Shown one piece after another: positions 7,106 through 14,851 of a DNA stretch of 15,161 bases; positions within the stretch are counted from its first letter, which is position 1, and every line of letters begins with the position of its first letter. The stretch is from Alphaproteobacteria bacterium (GTDB taxonomy: Bacteria > Pseudomonadota > Alphaproteobacteria > Micropepsales > Micropepsaceae). A program made the position numbers and the translations under genes. The stretch covers positions 1 through 15,161 of the forward strand of contig JAFKFF010000091.1 of the NCBI GenBank assembly GCA_017307315.1, in the 5' to 3' direction. The notes below the pieces were generated by a model. That model worked only from the letters and a program-made list of their open reading frames with translations, did not search any database and was not told the origin of the DNA.

Positions 7106-7990
7106 GTGGAAGACAACACGCAAAAGAATATGAGCGGCGATGTTTCGCGGCGCGATTTCGCCGCCTTGTCGGTCGCGGCCGGCCTCACCGCGGCGGCGGG
7201 CTCCGCGCAGGCCGCGATGGCGCTGACCGAAAGCGATGTGACCATCAAGACGCCGGATGGCACCTGCGACGCCGCCTTCATCCGCCCGGCTTCGGGCAAG
7301 CATCCCGCCGTCTTGCTGTGGCCGGACATTTTCGGCCTGCGCCCCAGCATGCGCGACATGGCCAGGCGCCTGGCGGGCGAAGGCTATTCGGTGCTGGTGC
7401 CCAATCCCTTCTACCGCACCCAGAAAGCGCCGGTGATCGAAGACGCCAGCACGTTCGACTTCAGCGCGCCGGAAAGCCGGGCCAAGACCGCCACCTGGAC
7501 CGGGCCGATCAACCAGCCCGGCGCGATCGAGCGCGATGCCATCGCTCATATCGGCTTTCTCGACAGCCAGAAGGAAGTCGACACCGCCAGGAAAATCGGC
7601 ACCCAGGGTTATTGCATGGGCGGGCCGCTGGTGTTCAAGACCGCGGCGGCGGTCAACAACCGCGTCGGCGCGGGCGCGACCTTCCACGGCGGAGGCCTGG
7701 TCACCGACAAGCCGGACAGCCCGCATCTGCTGATCCCCAAAATGAAAGCCCACATGCTGATCGCCATCGCCGCCAGCGACGACGAAAAGCAGCCCGACGC
7801 CAAGACGACTTTGAAAGCGGCTTTCGCCAGCGCCAAGCTTCCCGCCGAAGTGGAAGTCTATGCCGGCACCCTGCACGGCTGGTGCGTCAAGGACATGCCC
7901 AAGCAGAACGGCAAGCCGATCTACAACCAGGCCGATGCCGATCGCGCCTGGGGCCGGCTGCTCAATCTCTACAGGACCAGCCTGGCCTGA
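7106..7990 (+). CDS. Tat-exported dienelactone hydrolase-family protein
   Basis: This 294-residue alpha/beta hydrolase matches the dienelactone hydrolase family, which opens lactones or esters using a Cys-Asp-His triad. The nucleophile is C170 in GYCMGG, the acid is D225 or D226 in AASDDE, and the base is H257 in TLHGW, with spacings close to those of the classic enzyme. The glutamate that primes the cysteine in classic dienelactone hydrolase appears as aspartate (WPDIFG). The start is GTG at 7106, supported by AGGAGG at 7095-7100; an internal ATG at 7130 is less well placed. The N-terminus has SRRDF, a hydrophobic run and GSAQAAMA, a Tat signal with cleavage near residue 37, so the enzyme should act in the periplasm. 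It follows the P450 gene and ends at a terminator, so the two probably form an operon. Esterase, lactonase or other hydrolase activity remains open. Confidence 0.9.
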   Translation: MEDNTQKNMSGDVSRRDFAALSVAAGLTAAAGSAQAAMALTESDVTIKTPDGTCDAAFIRPASGKHPAVLLWPDIFGLRPSMRDMARRLAGEGYSVLVPNPFYRTQKAPVIEDASTFDFSAPESRAKTATWTGPINQPGAIERDAIAHIGFLDSQKEVDTARKIGTQGYCMGGPLVFKTAAAVNNRVGAGATFHGGGLVTDKPDSPHLLIPKMKAHMLIAIAASDDEKQPDAKTTLKAAFASAKLPAEVEVYAGTLHGWCVKDMPKQNGKPIYNQADADRAWGRLLNLYRTSLA

Positions 7991-8007
7991 TCGCAAGGAC
8001 ATAGATG

Positions 8008-8039
8008 AAAAACGGCGCTCCGAACGGGGCGCCGTTTTT
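8008..8039. terminator. bidirectional intrinsic terminator
   Basis: AACGGCGCTCC (8011-8021) pairs with GGGGCGCCGTT (8026-8036), with one G-T pair, around the loop GAAC. It is flanked by As on the left and a six-T run (8035-8040) on the right. It sits between the convergent dienelactone hydrolase (+) and MFS transporter (-) genes and can end transcription from both sides. Confidence 0.9.
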
Positions 8040-8065
8040 TCTTGAGAGATTCGAGACGCCGGAAA

Positions 8066-9613
8066 CTAGTGGCCGCCGCCTATCTTCATGGGCAGGAGTT
8101 TCGGCCGCGGCATCAGCCACACGGCGGCGGAGACGCAGGCCAGAATGATGGCGACCACGCCGAAGACTTCATTGGTGCCCAGCATGACGGCCTGTTGCTG
8201 AACGATGTTGTCCAGGGACATCAGGGCCTGCTGGTGGCCCTGGCCCCCCGCCTGAAGCTGCGCCAGGACCTTTGGCGCATCGTTGAGCGAGCCGGCGATA
8301 TCGATATGGCCGGCGGCGGTCGAGTCGCGCCAGGCGAAGACGATCACGCCGGTGGCGAAGGCGCCCGCCATGGTGCGCAGGAAGTTGATCAGGCCGGCGG
8401 CCGACGCGGTCTCCTCCGGTTTCACCGCCGCCATCGACATGCTCATCATCGGCAGGAAGAACAGCGGCATCCCCAAGCCCAGCGCCATCTGCGCGGGGAC
8501 GAGGCCCCAGAAGCTGATGTCGGTATTGAAGGTAGTGCGCCAGAAGGTATCGATCGCCACTAGCCCTAAGCCCAGCGACATCAGGAACCGCGGATCGACC
8601 TTGCCGATCATGTTGGCCACGATCGGCGCCAGGAAGAGGGCGACGATGCCGTTGAAGGCCATCATCTGCCCCGCCGTGGTGGCGGTATAGCCCATGGAGG
8701 TCTGGAGCCAGAGCGGGATCAGCACGATCGAACCCATGAAGGAGCCAAAGGTGAAAAGCAGCGCCACCGCCGACAGCGCGAAGCTTCGGTAGCGGAAGAT
8801 GCGCAGATCCACGATGGGATGCTCGTCGGTCAATTCCCACGCCAGGAAGGAAATGAATCCGACCAGGGCGATGACCGCCAGGGAGACGATGAAATTGGAG
8901 GCGAACCAATCGTCATTCTCGCCATTGTCCAGCATGATCTGGAGCGCGCCCACCCAGATGATCAAAAGCGCCAGGCCGACATAGTCGATGGGCTTCTTCA
9001 CGGTGGGGGTTTCGAATTGCGACAGGGTGCGCACGACCAGGGTGGTGCAGATCACCGCGATGGGCACGTTGATGTAGAAGGCCCAGGGCCAGCCCAAGGT
9101 GTCGGAGAAAAGCCCGCCCAGCACCGGGCCGGCGATGGGGCCGAGGATGGTGGTCATGGTCCAAAGGCCCAGCGGCAGGTTGCGCTTTTCCGGCGGCGCG
9201 AGGCGCAAAAGCAAGGTCTGCGACATCGGCATCAGGGGCCCGCCCGCCAGGCCTTGCAGCACGCGCACCGTCACCAGCATGGGCAGCGAGGTGGAGAGCC
9301 CGCACAGCATGGAGCAGGCGCCGAACAGAAGCGCGGCCGTCGAGAACACCCGGACCGGCCCGAAGCGCTGCGCCAGCCAGCCGGTGAGCGGCACCATGAT
9401 GGCTTCGGCCACCGCATAGGAGGTGATCGCCCAGGTGCCCTCGCTGACCGACACCGCCATGCTGCCGGCGATGTGCGGGACGGAGACATTGACGATGGTC
9501 ATGTCCAGCACGGCCATGAAATTGGCCATCGCCAAAGTGGCGATGCCCGCCCACAGCATCACGCCCTGCAAGGGCTCGGGACCACTTTTTGCCGCTACGC
9601 CGCTGGCCGACAT
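8066..9613 (-). CDS. DHA2-family MFS drug efflux transporter, EmrB/QacA type
   Basis: This 515-residue inner-membrane proton antiporter has the length and hydrophobic pattern of 14-helix DHA2 transporters. Visible motifs are LDMTIVNVSVPHI in helix 1 (36-48), motif A at the loop after helix 2 (GWLAQRFGPVRVF, 78-90), motif B (RVLQGLAGG, 117-125), and the antiporter motif C (GPIAGPVLGG, 158-167). By family knowledge it passes toxic compounds to the fusion protein and outer-membrane channel. It is the last gene of the three-gene operon and starts 10 bases after the fusion-protein stop with no good ribosome site of its own, suggesting coupled translation. The exact substrates cannot be told; hydrophobic drugs, dyes, uncouplers or plant phenolics are usual for this type. 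Confidence 0.95.
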   Translation of the reverse strand: MSASGVAAKSGPEPLQGVMLWAGIATLAMANFMAVLDMTIVNVSVPHIAGSMAVSVSEGTWAITSYAVAEAIMVPLTGWLAQRFGPVRVFSTAALLFGACSMLCGLSTSLPMLVTVRVLQGLAGGPLMPMSQTLLLRLAPPEKRNLPLGLWTMTTILGPIAGPVLGGLFSDTLGWPWAFYINVPIAVICTTLVVRTLSQFETPTVKKPIDYVGLALLIIWVGALQIMLDNGENDDWFASNFIVSLAVIALVGFISFLAWELTDEHPIVDLRIFRYRSFALSAVALLFTFGSFMGSIVLIPLWLQTSMGYTATTAGQMMAFNGIVALFLAPIVANMIGKVDPRFLMSLGLGLVAIDTFWRTTFNTDISFWGLVPAQMALGLGMPLFFLPMMSMSMAAVKPEETASAAGLINFLRTMAGAFATGVIVFAWRDSTAAGHIDIAGSLNDAPKVLAQLQAGGQGHQQALMSLDNIVQQQAVMLGTNEVFGVVAIILACVSAAVWLMPRPKLLPMKIGGGH

Positions 9614-9623
9614 GGGGAAACCG

Positions 9624-10682
9624 TCAGTTGGAGAGGCGGATCTTCGCCGTCATCGAAAGGCCGACGCGCAAGGGATGCTCCGCCAATTCCCGGGGGTCGA
9701 GGGCGATGCGCACCGGCAGGCGCTGCACCACCTTGATCCAGTTGCCGGTGGCGTTCTGCGCCGGGATCAGCGAGAAGGCAGCCCCCGTGCCGCCGCCCAG
9801 CCCCACCACGCGGCCGTGATAGACCACCCCGGAGCCGTAAAGGTCGGAAATCAGCGTGACTTCCTGCCCGGGATGCACGCCCTCGAGCTGACTCTCCTTG
9901 AAATTGGCATTGACATAGGCCTGCGCCAAGGGCGTCACGGTCATCAGCGCCGCGCCCGCCTGCACGCGCTGCCCCACCTGGGCGGTGTTCTGGGCGACGA
10001 TGCCGTCGATGGGCGCGCGGATGATGGTGCGGTCCAGATCGAGCTTGGCCTGGTCGAGCGCGACCTTGGCCGCCAGCACATCGGGATTGCGGGCGGCATC
10101 GCCGCTGGAAATCAGCGCCTTCTGCGCCGCGAGCTGCTGCTGCGCCTGGGTGAGCGCGGCCTGCGCCGTCGAACGTGCATTGCTGGCGACCGTCATTTCG
10201 TCGCCCGAGACCGCGCCGGTCGCGGCCAGCGCCGCGCGACGCTTGTAATCGATATTGGCGCGTTCCACGTCGGCCTGGCGCTGCGCCACCATTGCCTGGG
10301 CGCTGGCGACATTGGCGTAATATTGCGCCACGCGCTGCTCGGCCAGGCTGAGATTGGCCTTAGCCTGCTCCACCGCCAGTTGCGCGTCCGCCGGGTCGAT
10401 GGTGGCGAGCACGTCGCCCCGCTTCACATGATCGGTGTCGCGCACCGGCACGCTGGCAAGCGTGCCGGTGATGCGGGGCGTGATCTGGGCGGTGGTGGCC
10501 TGCACATAGGCATTGTCGGTGCTGACATAATAGCGCCCGATCAGGAGCCACCAGCCGCCGACGAGCAGCGCGACCAGGGCGATGGAACCGCCCAGGATGG
10601 TGAAGATCATGCTGCGCTTGCGCATGCGGGCGCCGCTCTGAGAAGCCGGCTGCATGCCGGCGGAAAGGGTCTGGTCCGTCAC
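9624..10682 (-). CDS. HlyD/EmrA-family membrane fusion protein
   Basis: This 352-residue periplasmic adaptor links the MFS pump to the outer-membrane channel. It has a short cytoplasmic tail, one membrane helix at about 26-48 (IFTILGG to GWWLLIG), and a biotinyl/lipoyl-like segment (STDNAYVQATTAQITPRITG, then VKRGDVLATIDPADAQ, 54-101). A long alanine- and glutamine-rich coiled-coil hairpin spans about 100-205, and beta-barrel sequence follows, with FKESQLEGVHPGQEV near 270-285. The start is GTG at 10680-10682, only three bases after the outer-membrane factor stop, so the two are translationally coupled. The length is slightly short of E. coli EmrA but normal for the family. Confidence 0.94.
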   Translation of the reverse strand: MTDQTLSAGMQPASQSGARMRKRSMIFTILGGSIALVALLVGGWWLLIGRYYVSTDNAYVQATTAQITPRITGTLASVPVRDTDHVKRGDVLATIDPADAQLAVEQAKANLSLAEQRVAQYYANVASAQAMVAQRQADVERANIDYKRRAALAATGAVSGDEMTVASNARSTAQAALTQAQQQLAAQKALISSGDAARNPDVLAAKVALDQAKLDLDRTIIRAPIDGIVAQNTAQVGQRVQAGAALMTVTPLAQAYVNANFKESQLEGVHPGQEVTLISDLYGSGVVYHGRVVGLGGGTGAAFSLIPAQNATGNWIKVVQRLPVRIALDPRELAEHPLRVGLSMTAKIRLSN

Positions 10683-10685
10683 GAT

Positions 10686-12146
10686 CTAGTCTCCCGTCCG
10701 CGCAACACGCTGCTGCGCGTCATATTGGAACCCGCCGCCCAGGGCGCGGATCAGAGTCACGTCCTGCGCGAAGGCGCGCGCCTGAAGATCGGCGACGGCG
10801 CGGCGCTGGGTCACCAGCGTGTCTTCCGAGGTCAGGACGTCGAGATAGCGCGAAAGCCCCGCGCCGTAGCGCTGCTGCGCCACGCGATAGGCGTCTTCGC
10901 TGGCGGCCAGCGCGGCGCGCGAATGCTCCAGCTCCTTGGCCAGTTCGCGCTGGTTGGCCAAGGCATCGGCGACTTCGCGCAGCGCCGTGGTCAGCGCCTG
11001 GTCATAGCTCGCCACCGCTTCGTCATACTGGGCGCGCGCGCCGCGATAGGCGCCTTCGATCCGCCCGCCGTCGAATATGGGCAGCGAGATCGCCGGCCCG
11101 ATCTGGCCGATCAGCGAGGCCGGGCTGATGAGATCCTTGATCCCGAACGACTGGTAGCCGAGATAACCGGAGAGATTGACATTGGGATAGAAGTCGGCGT
11201 GGGCGGCGTCGATCCTTTTGGCCGCCGCCGTCGCGCGCAGCCGCGCCGCCACCACATCGGGACGGCGCCCGATCAGGTTGACGGCCAGATTGGCGGGCAC
11301 GCCGAAGGCTTTCAATTTCGGGCTTGCGGGCAGCGCGATATCCAGCCCGCGATCCGGACCCTTTCCCAGAAGCGCGGCGATCTGGTTGCGGGCAAGCGCG
11401 ATCTGCCCGTCGATGCGGTCGAGATCAGCTTCCGCGGCGAAGCTGCGCGATTTGGCTTCCGAGACCGTGCTGGTATTTTCCAGCTGCTGCGCGAAGCGCT
11501 GGTTCAGAAGATCGGCGCTCTGCCGGCGGACATTGAGCGCATCCACCGCCGCTTCGCGGTCGGCAGCCAGCTGCACCAGATTGGCGTAGGCGTTGGCGAT
11601 GGCCGACGACAGGCTGAGCCTGGCCGCCGCCAGATCGACGCGCGCGGCGTCGGCTTCCGACGTCGCCGCCGCGAATGTCGCGCGGTTCTTGCCGAAGAAA
11701 TCCGGATTGTAGCTGGCGTCGCCGGTGACGCGGCCATTGTCGTGATAGCCGTGCGGCAGGAAGGACTGGAAGGCTTGCGGGAAGCCCTGGTTCAGGCTGT
11801 TGCGGGTTTCCGTGAAAGAGGCGTTGGCGGTGAGGTTCGGATAGCGGCTCGCACCCGCCTGCTGCGCCAGGGCATCGGCCTGCCGCAGGCGCGCTTCGGC
11901 ACGCCTGAGATCGGGCGCGTCCGCCAGGCCTTCGGCGATCAACGTGTCGAGTTGCGCGTCGCCATACGCCGCCCACCAATTTTCCGCCGGCCAATCGGCC
12001 GCAGCGACGTCGAAGGTTTTTTGTACGGCGTAAGCATCCGGTGCTTTTTCAACCGGCAGCGGCCCGAGATCGGGCGCGCAGGCGGCAAGCCCGCACAGGG
12101 CCGCGCCGAGCAGAAGCCCGGTGGATTTCTGGGATATGGAAGCCAT
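10686..12146 (-). CDS. outer-membrane efflux lipoprotein (NodT/OprM-type outer membrane factor)
   Basis: This TolC-like channel of 486 residues has two outer-membrane efflux repeats rich in alanine, glutamine and arginine coiled-coil sequence. From the ATG at 12146 it has a lipoprotein signal: MASISQKSTG, a hydrophobic core and lipobox LAAC with lipidated C23. An in-frame ATG at 12167 would add seven residues (MTVRYSF), but those codons coincide with the operator-like repeat, so I prefer 12146. Neither start has a clear ribosome site, and the mRNA may be leaderless or nearly so. Typical motifs are ADWPAENWWAAYGDAQLDTLI near the start of the mature domain, GRRPDVVAARLRATAAAKRIDAAHADFYPN in the middle (split here only by normal linker), and GLSRYLDVLTSE near the end. 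First gene of the pump operon, divergent from the TetR-family gene. Confidence 0.93.
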   Translation of the reverse strand: MASISQKSTGLLLGAALCGLAACAPDLGPLPVEKAPDAYAVQKTFDVAAADWPAENWWAAYGDAQLDTLIAEGLADAPDLRRAEARLRQADALAQQAGASRYPNLTANASFTETRNSLNQGFPQAFQSFLPHGYHDNGRVTGDASYNPDFFGKNRATFAAATSEADAARVDLAAARLSLSSAIANAYANLVQLAADREAAVDALNVRRQSADLLNQRFAQQLENTSTVSEAKSRSFAAEADLDRIDGQIALARNQIAALLGKGPDRGLDIALPASPKLKAFGVPANLAVNLIGRRPDVVAARLRATAAAKRIDAAHADFYPNVNLSGYLGYQSFGIKDLISPASLIGQIGPAISLPIFDGGRIEGAYRGARAQYDEAVASYDQALTTALREVADALANQRELAKELEHSRAALAASEDAYRVAQQRYGAGLSRYLDVLTSEDTLVTQRRAVADLQARAFAQDVTLIRALGGGFQYDAQQRVARTGD

Positions 12147-12147
12147 A

Positions 12148-12171
12148 AAACTGTACCGTACGGTCATTAAT
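12148..12171. promoter_or_regulatory. operator-like repeat 1, at start of the efflux operon
   Basis: This 24-base element has the palindromic core ACCGTACGGT inside CTGTACCGTACGG and matches the copy at 12213-12236 with a single mismatch. The GTAC-N-GTAC layout is common for TetR-family regulators of efflux genes (family knowledge). It lies directly before the lipoprotein ATG at 12146, just below the expected transcription start, where a bound repressor would block the pump operon. Confidence 0.7.
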
Positions 12172-12173
12172 CG

Positions 12174-12202
12174 TTGACAGACCTATCCCGGTGCGGAATA
12201 AC
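12174..12202 (+). promoter_or_regulatory. promoter of the TetR-family regulator gene
   Basis: TTGACA (12174-12179) and AATAAC (12197-12202) are separated by 17 bases, a perfect -35 and a 4-of-6 -10. Transcription would begin near 12209, immediately before operator copy 2. A mirror-image TTGACG on the minus strand (12208-12203) could be the -35 of the efflux operon promoter, giving two interleaved promoters facing apart, though its -10 box is poor. Confidence 0.55.
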
Positions 12203-12212
12203 CGTCAACAGG

Positions 12213-12236
12213 AAACTGTACTGTACGGTCATTAAT
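12213..12236. promoter_or_regulatory. operator-like repeat 2, at start of the regulator gene
   Basis: This is the second copy of the 24-base element, 65 bases from the first and in the same orientation, differing by one base (core ACTGTACGGT instead of ACCGTACGGT). It ends one base before the TetR ATG at 12238 and fills the space where a ribosome site would lie. Binding here would give autorepression; the imperfect core suggests weaker binding than copy 1 (inference). Confidence 0.7.
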
Positions 12237-12237
12237 T

Positions 12238-12873
12238 ATGAGCGCTGTGGCATCCCGGCTTCCCCGCACCGACCGTGACGAGCGCCGTGAGACCATTCTG
12301 AAGATCGCCCATGCCGCCTTCCTGGAAGACGGATATGCCGCCACTTCCATGTCCAGCATCGCCGCCAAGGTGGGGGGTTCGAAGGCCACGCTCTATAATT
12401 ATTTCCCGTCGAAGGAAGAGCTGTTTGCGGCGGTGATCGAGGAACGCTGCCGCGACCTTCAGGACATGCTCTACGACGCCGACCTGGAATCGCAGGATTT
12501 CCGCAAGGCCCTGACCATTCTGGGCGAGAGCGCGGTGCGCTGGATGCTGCGCGACGACAGCATCGCCACCTATCGCCTGATCACCGCCGAAGCCGGGCGC
12601 TTTCCCGAACTGGGGCGCGCCTTCTATCTTGCCGGCCCGCAGAAGGGCAAGGAGATGTTGGCCGAATTTTTCGGCCGCGCCGCCGAGCGAGGCCATATCA
12701 AGCCCGGCTACATGGTGACGACGGCCATCCACTTCATGTCGCTGTGCAAGGGGGAGCTGCAGCACCGCAAGCTCTGGAACATCGACGAGCCGACCGACAA
12801 GGACATCGAAACCACGGTGGCCAACGCGGTCACCATGTTCCTGGCGGCTTACGGGACCGAGAAGACCGCATAA
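12238..12873 (+). CDS. TetR/AcrR-family transcriptional repressor of the efflux operon
   Basis: This 211-residue regulator has the typical TetR DNA-binding domain: an N-terminal helix RRETILKIAHAAFLEDGYAATSM and a helix-turn-helix at about 36-57 (MSSIAAKVGGSKATLYNYF), followed by PSKEELFAAVI. The C-terminal part (about 75-205) is the variable ligand-binding domain, resembling the AefR/AcrR group. Its divergent position against a drug pump and the two matched operator-like repeats suggest that it represses both the pump and itself until a pump substrate binds. The start at 12238 lacks a Shine-Dalgarno site because the operator abuts it. Ligand unknown. Confidence 0.93.
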   Translation: MSAVASRLPRTDRDERRETILKIAHAAFLEDGYAATSMSSIAAKVGGSKATLYNYFPSKEELFAAVIEERCRDLQDMLYDADLESQDFRKALTILGESAVRWMLRDDSIATYRLITAEAGRFPELGRAFYLAGPQKGKEMLAEFFGRAAERGHIKPGYMVTTAIHFMSLCKGELQHRKLWNIDEPTDKDIETTVANAVTMFLAAYGTEKTA

Positions 12874-12896
12874 GATTTTGCTCAACCGAATCGTGT

Positions 12897-12959
12897 CCTC
12901 ACCCTTCGACAAGCTCAGGGTGAGGAAAGTGCAAACGCCTCATACTGCGCTTGTCGAAG
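12897..12959. repeat. REP-like palindromic repeat unit
   Basis: CCTCACCCT (12897-12905) and AGGGTGAGG (12917-12925) form a perfect 9-base stem around the core TCGACAAGCTC. The reverse complement of part of it, GCTTGTCGAAG, recurs at 12949-12959 against CTTCGACAAGC at 12904-12914. Elements with the core CCCTTCGACAAGCTCAGGG are dispersed between genes in many proteobacterial genomes. Here it lies between the convergent regulator and amidohydrolase genes and may also end transcription. Confidence 0.75.
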
Positions 12960-12992
12960 CGTGGGATCGCAGATCAATGCGCGCTGTGGCTT

Positions 12993-14711
12993 CTAAGCCT
13001 GATAGCGCGCCACGCCGCCCACCACGGTCTGCACGATCTTCACATCCTTGATCTTTTCCGGATCGATGGCGTGCAGATCGTCCGCCAGGACGACATAGTC
13101 GGCGAGCTTGCCCACCGTGATCGAGCCTTTGATGGTCTCTTCGCGCGTGTTGTAGGCGCCGTTGCTGCTGGAAGCGCGGATCGCCTGATCCACCGTCAGC
13201 TTCTGGTTGGCGCCCCAGGTCTCGCCGTTGAAGCCCTTGCGGGTGATCATGCCCTGCATCGACATCAAGGGCGCGAAAGGTCCGGGCGTGCCGAAATCCG
13301 AACCGGTCGAGGCGTGCAGCCCGGCATCCTCGAACGTCTTATAGGCCATGGCGTTGCGCATATATTCTTCGCCATAGAAATGGAATTTGTCGGAATTGTA
13401 ATAGGCATAGGAGCTGAACAAGGACGGCACCAGATCGACCGCCTTCATGCGCCGGATCAGATCGTCGTTGATGAAGGTGCAATGGGTGATCTTGGGCCGG
13501 CTGTTCCTGACCGGGAATGCCTTCAGCGCCGCTTCATAGGCCGTCATCACCTGCGCGATGGCGACATCGCCATTGGCGTGACAGTTGAGCCGGATGCCGG
13601 CGCGGTGCACCCGTTCGGCCCAGGCGTTGGTGTCTTTCTGCCGCTCGGTGACATTGCCGCTGTAGGACGGGGTGACGCCGCGATAGGGCTTGCCCATCGC
13701 CGCGGTGCGCTCCGAGAAGGAGCCGTCCACCACATGCTCCGAAGTGGCGCCGAACTTGATCCATTCGTCGCCGAAATCGGTCTTGATGCCGGTCTTGATC
13801 ATGGCGTCGGTCAAGACATCGTCTGGCTCGTAACTCACCCGGTGCAACAAGGTGCCGCGCTGGCGGGCGACCTGCATGGCCGAAAGCACATCTTCATCAT
13901 GGCAGACGCTGGTCAGGCCATATTCCACGAACTTCTTGGACATGAACTCCACGCCGCTGACCAGGCGCCGTTCCTGTTCCGCCGGGCTGTAGGTGACGTA
14001 TTTGCCCTTGCCCTTGAAGACATCGCGCGCCCGGTCGGTGATACGTCCGTTCAACTCGCCGTCCGGCCCCTTGTCGAAGGTGCCGCCGAAATGGGGCGGA
14101 GTGTTCTTGGTCAGCCCCGCCATCTGCAGCGCCCTGCTGTTGTAGTAGGAGGTGTGGCCGCCGCGATGGATCACTTCCACCGGATGCTCGGTCGAAACCT
14201 TGTCCAGGTCCTTGTTGGTCAGAGGCCGCCCGTCCTTCACCTTGGTGTCGTCATAGTAATAGCCGACCACCCAGGTGCCTGGCGGCGTCTTGGCGGCGCG
14301 CGCCTTCAGCTTGTCGATGATGCTCTGGATGGTGACGAACTCGACCACATAGGGATTCCCCACCAGCACTTCATAGAGAAGAATGTCGCCGCCGCCGTGA
14401 TTGTGGGTGTCGTTGAAGCCGGGCGTGATCATCATGCCCTTGGCGTCGAAGGTGCGGGTCTTCGGGCCTGCCAGGGATTTCATGTCGGAGGTACTGCCCA
14501 CCGCCATGAAGCGGTCGCCGCGCACGGCGAAGGCCTGCGCCGACGGCGCCCGGGGATCCATGGTGGTGACCTTGGCGTTGATCACGATCATGTCGGGCGG
14601 GGTGCGTTCCGCCGCCGCGCGGGCGGCGGAAAGCCAGGACGTGCCCATCAGGGCCGCCGATCCGAATCCCACGGATTCCAGAAACCGCCTGCGGCTTTGC
14701 CGGATGTTCAT
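12993..14711 (-). CDS. Tat-exported amidohydrolase (amidohydrolase 3, YtcJ-type)
   Basis: This 572-residue metal-dependent hydrolase of the amidohydrolase superfamily cleaves an amide or related C-N bond; family members include N-substituted formamide deformylase, but the substrate here is unknown. Expected features are the first metal site HNH (H103, H105) in PGFNDTHNHGGG, RGGHTSYYNSRAL in the middle, H378 in NCHANGD, H410 in HCTF, and the late metal aspartate D472 in GSDFGTPG. The C-terminal GSITVGKLADYVVLADDL is the canonical return to the small beta domain. The start at 14711 is supported by a GGGGG stretch a few bases upstream; a longer start at 14744 is possible. The N-terminus, SRRRFLESVGFG followed by a hydrophobic run and SAARAAA, is a clear Tat signal. 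It lies 140 bases downstream of a protease-like gene on the same strand. Confidence 0.92.
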   Translation of the reverse strand: MNIRQSRRRFLESVGFGSAALMGTSWLSAARAAAERTPPDMIVINAKVTTMDPRAPSAQAFAVRGDRFMAVGSTSDMKSLAGPKTRTFDAKGMMITPGFNDTHNHGGGDILLYEVLVGNPYVVEFVTIQSIIDKLKARAAKTPPGTWVVGYYYDDTKVKDGRPLTNKDLDKVSTEHPVEVIHRGGHTSYYNSRALQMAGLTKNTPPHFGGTFDKGPDGELNGRITDRARDVFKGKGKYVTYSPAEQERRLVSGVEFMSKKFVEYGLTSVCHDEDVLSAMQVARQRGTLLHRVSYEPDDVLTDAMIKTGIKTDFGDEWIKFGATSEHVVDGSFSERTAAMGKPYRGVTPSYSGNVTERQKDTNAWAERVHRAGIRLNCHANGDVAIAQVMTAYEAALKAFPVRNSRPKITHCTFINDDLIRRMKAVDLVPSLFSSYAYYNSDKFHFYGEEYMRNAMAYKTFEDAGLHASTGSDFGTPGPFAPLMSMQGMITRKGFNGETWGANQKLTVDQAIRASSSNGAYNTREETIKGSITVGKLADYVVLADDLHAIDPEKIKDVKIVQTVVGGVARYQA

Positions 14712-14851
14712 CGCTGCCCCCATCGCTTTGAGACGCGGATGCAAGGATCCGCCGACCGCGGACGGCTAATGGAACGACGAGCCCCGATCCAGAGCCTCGT
14801 GGCGACGCAGGCCCGCTCAATCTTCGGGCAAGACCAAAGCCAACCTGCCCG

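Noticed and set aside
12147..12167. Outer-membrane lipoprotein starting at the upstream ATG (12167)
   Set aside because: The seven extra codons lie inside the operator-like repeat and add MTVRYSF before a signal peptide that is already complete from 12146; possible but less likely.
9423..12170. A 915-codon open frame on the plus strand opposite the efflux operon
   Set aside because: It runs antisense across three well-recognised efflux genes, is rich in Arg, Gly, His and Ala, and matches no family; it is a GC-rich shadow frame.
14748..14767. Imperfect palindrome GCCGACCGCGGACGGC upstream of the amidohydrolase
   Set aside because: It has mismatches either side of a CCGCGG centre and is the kind of symmetry expected by chance in such GC-rich DNA.
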